Source of the DNA: Planctomycetota bacterium
GTDB taxonomy: Bacteria > Planctomycetota > Phycisphaerae > Phycisphaerales > UBA1924
Direction: 5' to 3'
DNA length: 6,602 bases
Assembly: GCA_023429345.1 (NCBI GenBank)
Contig: JAEYVB010000373.1
Coordinates: forward strand, 1 to 6,602
In this document: piece after piece, positions 1 through 3,595 of the stretch
Layout: every line of letters begins with the position of its first letter
Numbering within the stretch: the stretch's first letter is position 1
Made by a program: the position numbers and the translations under genes
The notes under the pieces: generated by a model
Told to the model about the DNA's origin: nothing
Database searches by the model: none
What the model saw: the letters and a program-made list of their open reading frames with translations, nothing else

Positions 1-991
1 CACCAAGGTCATCTGCCAGGGAATCACCGGCTCCTTCGGGGCCCAGCACACCCGCGGCTGCTTCCTCTACGGCACCCGGATGGCAGGCGGCGTCACCCCC
101 GGCAAAGGCGGCACCAAGGACGCCAACGGCCTCCCCATCTTCGACACCGTCGAGCAGGCCGTAAAGGCCACCGGCGCCACCGCCACCATGATCTTCGTCC
201 CCCCCGGCCTCGCCGGAGACGCCATCCTCGAGGCCGCAGCCGCCGGCATCAAGGTCATCTGCGCCATCACCGAGGGCGTCCCTGTCCAGGACATGATCAA
301 GGTCCGCGCCGTCCTCGACGAGATCAACGGCTCCGGGGCAGATCCGCTCTCCGAGCCAACACCCGGCCCGCAGGGCCGGACCGATTGGTCCCGCGTCGCC
401 CTCATCGGCCCTAACTGCCCCGGCGTCATCACCCCCGGCCCCAAGACCGGCTCCGGCGAGTCCGGCCAGGACCCCTACACCAACTCCGGCTGCAAGATCG
501 GCATCATGCCCGGCTACATCCACACCCACGTCAGCCAGAGCAAGCTCGGCAAGGCCGTCGGCATCGTCAGCCGCTCCGGCACCCTCACCTACGAGGCCGT
601 CTGGCAGACCTCGAGCCTCGGCCTCGGCCAGTCCACCTGCGTCGGCATCGGCGGCGACCCCGTCCGCGGCCTCTCCCACATCGATTGCATCCGCATGTTC
701 GAGGCCGACCCCGAAACCCACGGCATCCTCATGATCGGCGAGATCGGCGGAACCGACGAGATCGAGGCCGCCGACTACATCAGGCAGCACGTCAAAAAGC
801 CCGTCGCCGCCTTCATCGCCGGGCGCACCGCCCCCCCCGGCCGCCGCATGGGCCACGCCGGCGCCATCATCGGCGGCGCCGAAGACACCGCCGAGGCCAA
901 AATCAAAGCCCTCCAGGCCGCCGGCGTCGAAGTCGCCCTCTCCCCCGCCGACATGGGCAAGGCCATGGCGCGGGCGATGAAGATCGGGTGA
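1..991 (+). CDS. sucD: Succinyl-CoA ligase (ADP/GDP-forming) alpha subunit, 5' end cut off by the window
   Basis: This subunit binds CoA and carries the catalytic phosphohistidine of succinyl-CoA synthetase, which interconverts succinyl-CoA and succinate with nucleotide triphosphate formation in the cytoplasmic TCA cycle. The reading frame is open from base 2, and the first visible residues (TKVICQGITGSFGAQHT) match the N-terminal CoA-binding domain just after the usual start, so only about 8 codons should be missing. Family motifs follow in order: GGVTPGKGG, ALIGPNCPGVITPG, GIVSRSGTLTYEAV, CVGIGGDP, MIGEIGG and RMGHAGAI. The His of GHAG (codon 854-856) is the expected phosphorylated residue. 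The 329 visible residues exceed the roughly 290 of E. coli SucD because of three extra loops: about 326-391, 440-490 and 524-553. The partner sucC would be expected upstream, outside the window. Codons end almost always in C, unlike the neighbouring genes. The stop is TGA, 24 bp from the convergent DUF488 gene. Confidence 0.97.
   Translation, partial: TKVICQGITGSFGAQHTRGCFLYGTRMAGGVTPGKGGTKDANGLPIFDTVEQAVKATGATATMIFVPPGLAGDAILEAAAAGIKVICAITEGVPVQDMIKVRAVLDEINGSGADPLSEPTPGPQGRTDWSRVALIGPNCPGVITPGPKTGSGESGQDPYTNSGCKIGIMPGYIHTHVSQSKLGKAVGIVSRSGTLTYEAVWQTSSLGLGQSTCVGIGGDPVRGLSHIDCIRMFEADPETHGILMIGEIGGTDEIEAADYIRQHVKKPVAAFIAGRTAPPGRRMGHAGAIIGGAEDTAEAKIKALQAAGVEVALSPADMGKAMARAMKIG
326..391 (+). repeat. 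Palindrome-bearing in-frame insert inside sucD
   Basis: About 22 codons lie between the conserved ..VRAVLDE and ALIGPNCPG blocks of SucD, where E. coli SucD, as I recall it, has only a short turn. The segment holds two adjacent perfect inverted repeats: CCGGCCC-gca-GGGCCGG (363-379) and GGACC-gatt-GGTCC (378-391), which share two bases. Its codons (GGG, GCA, GAT, CCG, CCA, ACA, CGG) break with the C-ending codon use of the rest of the gene. The translated loop is Gly/Pro/Ser-rich and probably exposed. It resembles the idea of protein-embedded palindromic elements such as the Rickettsia RPE, but I see no second copy in this window and the relation is inference only. Confidence 0.5.
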
Positions 992-1015
992 CGCCACACC
1001 CCGATATGGCGCCGG

Positions 1016-1579
1016 TTACGAGAACAACCCCGGCTCCCGCTCGGCAGCCTCGTAGCTCAGAACCCCGTCCACCACGGTCGCCGCGCCGGTCCACGGATGC
1101 TCCTTGGGTGCTGCCATGCTCTCGATGTGGAGGATCTCCCAGCCGCGGATCTTCATCGCGTCCGAGATCAGCCCCCGGTGACACCGCCACCAGACCGCCT
1201 CGGCGCACATCATCGCCGTCGGCCGCTCCCGGGCGATCTCCTCCAGCCGCGCCAGCCCCGCCTCGAACTCGGGCGTCTGCATGTAGTCGGCGTAGCCGCG
1301 GAAGGCGTCGTTGCGCCAGGCGGTGTTCTTCGAATCCGGCCGGGCGCGGCGGCGGCCCCCGAGTCCGGGCAGGTGCGTGTAGGCGATGCCGGCGGCGCGG
1401 AGGCCGGCCTCCAGGGGCTCCTTGCCGAATTGCGGGTGCCGGCGCGAGCCCGGGTAGTGCCGGACATCGACGAGCGCCCGGACGCCGTGGGCGGTCAACA
1501 GCCCAACGAACTCCTCCAGCGCGCGGGTGGAGTGCCCGATGGTGTACACCCGCCCCCGCGCTGCCGCCGGCCCCTGCAT
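1016..1579 (-). CDS. DUF488 family protein
   Basis: This is a 187-residue soluble protein with no signal peptide or membrane segment. It is recognised as DUF488 by YTIGHSTR (residues 12-19), LVDVRHYPGSRRHPQF (36-51), YTHLPGLGGRR (67-77) and the C-terminal MCAE...RCHRGLISD (124-140), whose two Cys residues and CHR motif are typical of the family. The biochemical role of DUF488 is not firmly established; the conserved Cys and Arg/His residues suggest a catalytic or nucleic-acid-related function, but that is conjecture. The ATG start is supported by AGGA at 1587-1590, 7 nt upstream, which overlaps the TAG stop of the preceding secreted-protein gene. The gene is therefore probably translated from the same mRNA. 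It ends in TAA, converging on sucD. A cytoplasmic DUF488 protein next to exported proteins has no obvious functional explanation. Confidence 0.9.
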   Translation of the reverse strand: MQGPAAARGRVYTIGHSTRALEEFVGLLTAHGVRALVDVRHYPGSRRHPQFGKEPLEAGLRAAGIAYTHLPGLGGRRRARPDSKNTAWRNDAFRGYADYMQTPEFEAGLARLEEIARERPTAMMCAEAVWWRCHRGLISDAMKIRGWEILHIESMAAPKEHPWTGAATVVDGVLSYEAAEREPGLFS

Positions 1580-1591
1580 CGTTCCATCCTA
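1577..1591 (-). promoter_or_regulatory. Stop/Shine-Dalgarno overlap coupling the DUF488 gene to its upstream gene
   Basis: Read on the minus strand, the junction is TAGGATGGAACGATG. The TAG stop of the dockerin-type gene (1589-1591) shares bases with the AGGA Shine-Dalgarno core (1587-1590), which sits 7 nt before the ATG of the DUF488 gene (1577-1579). A ribosome terminating on the first gene would already cover the initiation site of the second, a standard arrangement for translational coupling. Confidence 0.7.
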
Positions 1592-2467
1592 CGGGCAGCC
1601 CGCGGCGAACCTCTCCAGGAAGCAGGTGAAGTCCGCGACGTTCAGGATGGGCTGCACCGTGCTGTGGTCGCAGTTGGCGTAGATGTTCCCCTGGGAGAAC
1701 CGCTGCAGGAAGCAGGTGAAGTCCGCGACGTTGATGGTCGGGGACTCGGTGCTGCCGTCGCAGTTGGCGTAGCAGAGCGCGACCGGACCCGCCGGTTCCA
1801 CGACGACATCGTCGAAGAGCATCCCCTCGACGCCGTCGCTGTAGATGGCCACGCACTGGATCGCGGCCGCGCCCGAGCCCGCGTACAGCGCCGAGCGCGC
1901 GAGGGGCGCGCCGTCGTATGAGACGGACATCGTGTTCTCGTCCAGGTCGATCTCGAGCTCGATCGGGGCCCACTCGCCCCGCACCAGGGGGACGGCGGCC
2001 TCGGTGCCGATCAGTTTGACGAAACCGCTGGGGCCCTCGAAGAGCACCAGCACGCTGAAGGTGATCGGCGGCCGCACGTTGCACTCGTTGAGGAGGATGA
2101 AGTAGCCGTGGTCGGTGGGCGCGGTGGCGTCGACGGGGAACCAGGTCTGGGCCCGGACTCGCCACGCTCTCTGCGCCAGGTGGCCGGAACGCAGGAAGTC
2201 GCTGCCCGCGGAGACACGCACGGCGCGGGCGCCGCTGAAGGCCGTGCCCTCGACGATCTCGCCGGGGTTGGGCCCGGCGCTGTGGCCGTACCACCAGAGC
2301 GTCCACCCGCCGGGGCCGATGCACCCGGGTCCCTCGCAGGGGAAGAGCCCGGGCGCGTACGACTCGAAATCGTCGGCGAAGATGAGCGGGTTGCCCCCGA
2401 TCACCTGCGCGGCAGCGCCGCTCCCCGCGAACAGCCCGGCGGACGCGACCAGCACACTGAGCTTCAC
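1589..2467 (-). CDS. Secreted protein with a jelly-roll-like domain and two C-terminal GC-type dockerin repeats
   Basis: This is a 292-residue exported protein. Residues 1-20 form a short signal peptide (Lys at 2, hydrophobic core, AAA before Gln21). Residues about 28-226 form a beta-rich domain starting FADDFESYAPG and containing GYFILLNECN, LFEGPSGFVK and CVAIYSDGVEGMLFDD. It resembles the concanavalin/LamG-like modules of secreted planctomycete proteins; that fold is inferred. The tail (232-292) is two 30-residue repeats, CYANCDGST..P.INVADFTCFL and YANCDHST..P.LNVADFTCFL, ending AGCP. They look like dockerin-type calcium-binding or anchoring repeats with extra Cys residues, probably for cell-surface or complex attachment. 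The start is GTG, chosen because AGGAG lies 7 nt upstream. It is a paralogue of the next gene on the same strand, without the polyproline linker. The ligand or substrate is unknown. Confidence 0.87.
   Translation of the reverse strand: MKLSVLVASAGLFAGSGAAAQVIGGNPLIFADDFESYAPGLFPCEGPGCIGPGGWTLWWYGHSAGPNPGEIVEGTAFSGARAVRVSAGSDFLRSGHLAQRAWRVRAQTWFPVDATAPTDHGYFILLNECNVRPPITFSVLVLFEGPSGFVKLIGTEAAVPLVRGEWAPIELEIDLDENTMSVSYDGAPLARSALYAGSGAAAIQCVAIYSDGVEGMLFDDVVVEPAGPVALCYANCDGSTESPTINVADFTCFLQRFSQGNIYANCDHSTVQPILNVADFTCFLERFAAGCP
1616..1732 (-). repeat. Two exact 27-bp copies encoding the dockerin helix
   Basis: The segments 1616-1642 and 1706-1732 are identical over 27 bases with a period of 90 bp (30 codons). 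They encode the NVADFTCFL helix of the first and second dockerin-type repeats. The flanking spacer between them has diverged, so identity is confined to this core. Confidence 0.85.
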
Positions 2468-2479
2468 GATGGCACTCCT
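2465..2479 (-). promoter_or_regulatory. Shine-Dalgarno that fixes a GTG start
   Basis: On the minus strand AGGAG (2475-2479) is followed by TGCCATC and then GTG (2465-2467). The 7-nt spacing is near ideal. The encoded MKLSVLVASAGLF begins a good signal peptide, so GTG is the likely start. Confidence 0.75.
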
Positions 2480-2522
2480 GGCGATGTGGACCGGGTGACC
2501 TTAGAGCAATGGCACGGTGAGC

Positions 2523-2553
2523 CGGCGTTCACGGCGCCCGGGATGGAACGCCG
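2523..2553 (-). terminator. Hairpin just after the upstream dockerin gene; possible weak terminator or processing stem
   Basis: On the plus strand CGGCGTTC (2523-2530) pairs perfectly with GAACGCCG (2546-2553), leaving a 15-base loop. On the minus strand the stem begins one base after the TGA stop of the upstream gene (2555-2557). No run of T follows, so it is not a classic intrinsic terminator. It may attenuate transcription, protect the upstream message from exonucleases, or do nothing. The octamer GTTCACGG also occurs twice here (2527-2534 and 2553-2560). Confidence 0.35.
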
Positions 2554-2554
2554 T

Positions 2555-3469
2555 TCACGGGCAGCCCTGCGTGTAGCGCCGCATGAAGCAGACGTAATCG
2601 CTGATATCGAGCACGGGCTCGCGCGTGCTGCCGTCGCAATTGGCGTAGGTATCGCCGGCGTTGAACCGGTCCATGAAGCATTGGAAGTCCTGGATGTTCA
2701 GGTACGGCGCGGCGGTGCTGCCGTCGCAGTTCGCGTAGCACTCGGGCGGGGTGGGCGGCGGCGGCGGGGGCGGGGGGGGCGGGGGTGGGGACCCGTCGGC
2801 GCGGACGGAGATGTCGTCGAAGAGCATCCCCTCGATCCCGTCGCTGTACATGGCCACGCACTCGAGCGCCCGCGTCGACGAGGGCGCGTAGGGCCGGTCC
2901 ACGAAGAAGGGCTGCCCGTCGTAGTACACGCTGTGCAGACCGGCGTCGAGGTCGAGGTCGACGCGCACCTCGGCCCAGCGGTCGCGCACCAGGGCCACCT
3001 CTCCGACGGAGGGGTCCGCCGTGTTCTTGACGCGGCCGCTGGCGCCCTCGAAGAGCAGGAGCAGGCTGAAGCTGATGGGCGGCTGCGTGCCGCACTCGTT
3101 GAGCAGGATGAAGTACCCGGAGTCGTGGGGCCCGGTCAGGTGCCCGGGGAAGTACACCCAGGCGGTGATGACCCAGCGGCCGTCGCGCAGGTCGCCGGAG
3201 CGGACCAGGTCCGTGAACGGGCTGAGCCGGACGGCGTTGGTCCCGGAGTGGGCGTTGCCGGCGGCGATGTCGCCCGGACGCGGGCCGTTGCCGTAGTCGT
3301 AGTACCAGACGCCCCAGCCCCCGGCACCGGTGCATCCGACCGTTGTACAGGGGAAGATACCGGGTGGGTAGGCCTCGAAGTCGTCCTCGAAGGGGAAACC
3401 CTGCCCCCAGACCGGGGCGCTCGCCGCCCCGATGGCCGCGGCGGCCGCGAAACAACGCATCCTGCTCAT
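2555..3469 (-). CDS. Secreted protein with a jelly-roll-like domain, polyproline linker and two GC-type dockerin repeats
   Basis: This 304-residue exported protein is a paralogue of the gene at 1589-2467. After a short signal peptide (about residues 1-22: SRMRCFAAAAAIGAASAPVWG) it has the same beta-rich domain: FEDDFEAYPPGIFPC, GYFILLNECG, LFEGASGRVK and CVAMYSDGIEGMLFDD, about residues 27-224. A linker of 12 consecutive prolines plus TPP (about 228-242) follows. Two dockerin-like repeats close the protein: CYANCDGST..P.LNIQDFQCFM and YANCDGST..P.LDISDYVCFM, ending QGCP. Two ATGs are adjacent. GGAGG at 3475-3479 is only 2 nt from the first (3472) but 5 nt from the second (3469), so I chose 3469; 3472 remains possible. 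It is probably the first gene of the minus-strand run, diverging from the protease gene. The ligand is unknown. Its role is probably extracellular or surface attached. Confidence 0.87.
   Translation of the reverse strand: MSRMRCFAAAAAIGAASAPVWGQGFPFEDDFEAYPPGIFPCTTVGCTGAGGWGVWYYDYGNGPRPGDIAAGNAHSGTNAVRLSPFTDLVRSGDLRDGRWVITAWVYFPGHLTGPHDSGYFILLNECGTQPPISFSLLLLFEGASGRVKNTADPSVGEVALVRDRWAEVRVDLDLDAGLHSVYYDGQPFFVDRPYAPSSTRALECVAMYSDGIEGMLFDDISVRADGSPPPPPPPPPPPPTPPECYANCDGSTAAPYLNIQDFQCFMDRFNAGDTYANCDGSTREPVLDISDYVCFMRRYTQGCP
2753..2790 (-). repeat. Polyproline-coding G-rich tract with G-quadruplex potential
   Basis: Positions 2753-2788 encode 12 consecutive prolines of the linker in the upstream dockerin protein, using CCC, CCG and CCA codons. 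On the plus strand the tract contains G runs of 5, 8, 5 and 4 (2766-2770, 2772-2779, 2781-2785, 2787-2790) separated by single bases. This fits the classic G-quadruplex pattern on the template strand of the gene. Such runs are also prone to replication slippage, so linker length may vary between strains. Confidence 0.8.
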
Positions 3470-3473
3470 CATC

Positions 3474-3479
3474 CCCTCC
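3474..3479 (-). promoter_or_regulatory. Shine-Dalgarno with tandem ATG starts
   Basis: On the minus strand CGGAGGGG directly precedes ATGATGAGC. The GGAGG core leaves 2 nt before the first ATG and 5 nt before the second, which favours the second ATG (3467-3469) as the start of the linker-bearing dockerin protein. Confidence 0.6.
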
Positions 3480-3560
3480 GGAAGGCTTCTCTACGAGCCA
3501 ATAGAGCCGGGGCCGATGAGGGGCTGCTGACGACGGTGTGCAGATTCCCTCACCGGGCCG

Positions 3561-3595
3561 TTTCATCCGCCGCGGGGGCCTGTAAACTTGAATCC
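3561..3595 (+). promoter_or_regulatory. Possible promoter of the double protease gene, compatible with a leaderless mRNA
   Basis: TTTCAT (3561-3566) and TAAACT (3583-3588) are spaced 16 bp apart and resemble weak -35 and -10 elements. Seven bases separate TAAACT from the ATG at 3596, so transcription would begin at or next to the start codon. No Shine-Dalgarno lies at a working distance: the only purine run, GGGGG at 3574-3578, is 17 nt away. I saw no convincing promoter for the opposite strand in the rest of the 123-bp divergent region (3473-3595). Confidence 0.35.

Noticed and set aside
992..1015. CGCCA...TGGCG inverted repeat between the convergent stops of sucD and the DUF488 gene, a possible bidirectional terminator
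   Set aside because: The stem is only 5 bp with a 10-base loop and there is no T run on either strand; too weak to call.
903..2324. Long minus-strand frame antisense to the end of sucD and overlapping the DUF488 and dockerin genes
   Set aside because: It is Arg/Pro/Gly-rich with no domain, and is explained as an off-frame shadow of the real genes.
3489..3506. CTCTA-8-TAGAG inverted repeat upstream of the linker-bearing dockerin gene, a possible operator
   Set aside because: A 5-bp half-site is expected by chance, and there is no second copy or regulator gene nearby.
2108..3595. The protease frame stays open for about 1,490 bases upstream of its ATG
   Set aside because: This part is antisense to the two dockerin-type genes, whose signal peptides, ribosome sites and repeats are clear. 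Its translation is low-complexity and Val/Gly/Arg-rich, as expected from a shadow frame in GC-rich DNA. The signal peptide at 3596 marks the true start.
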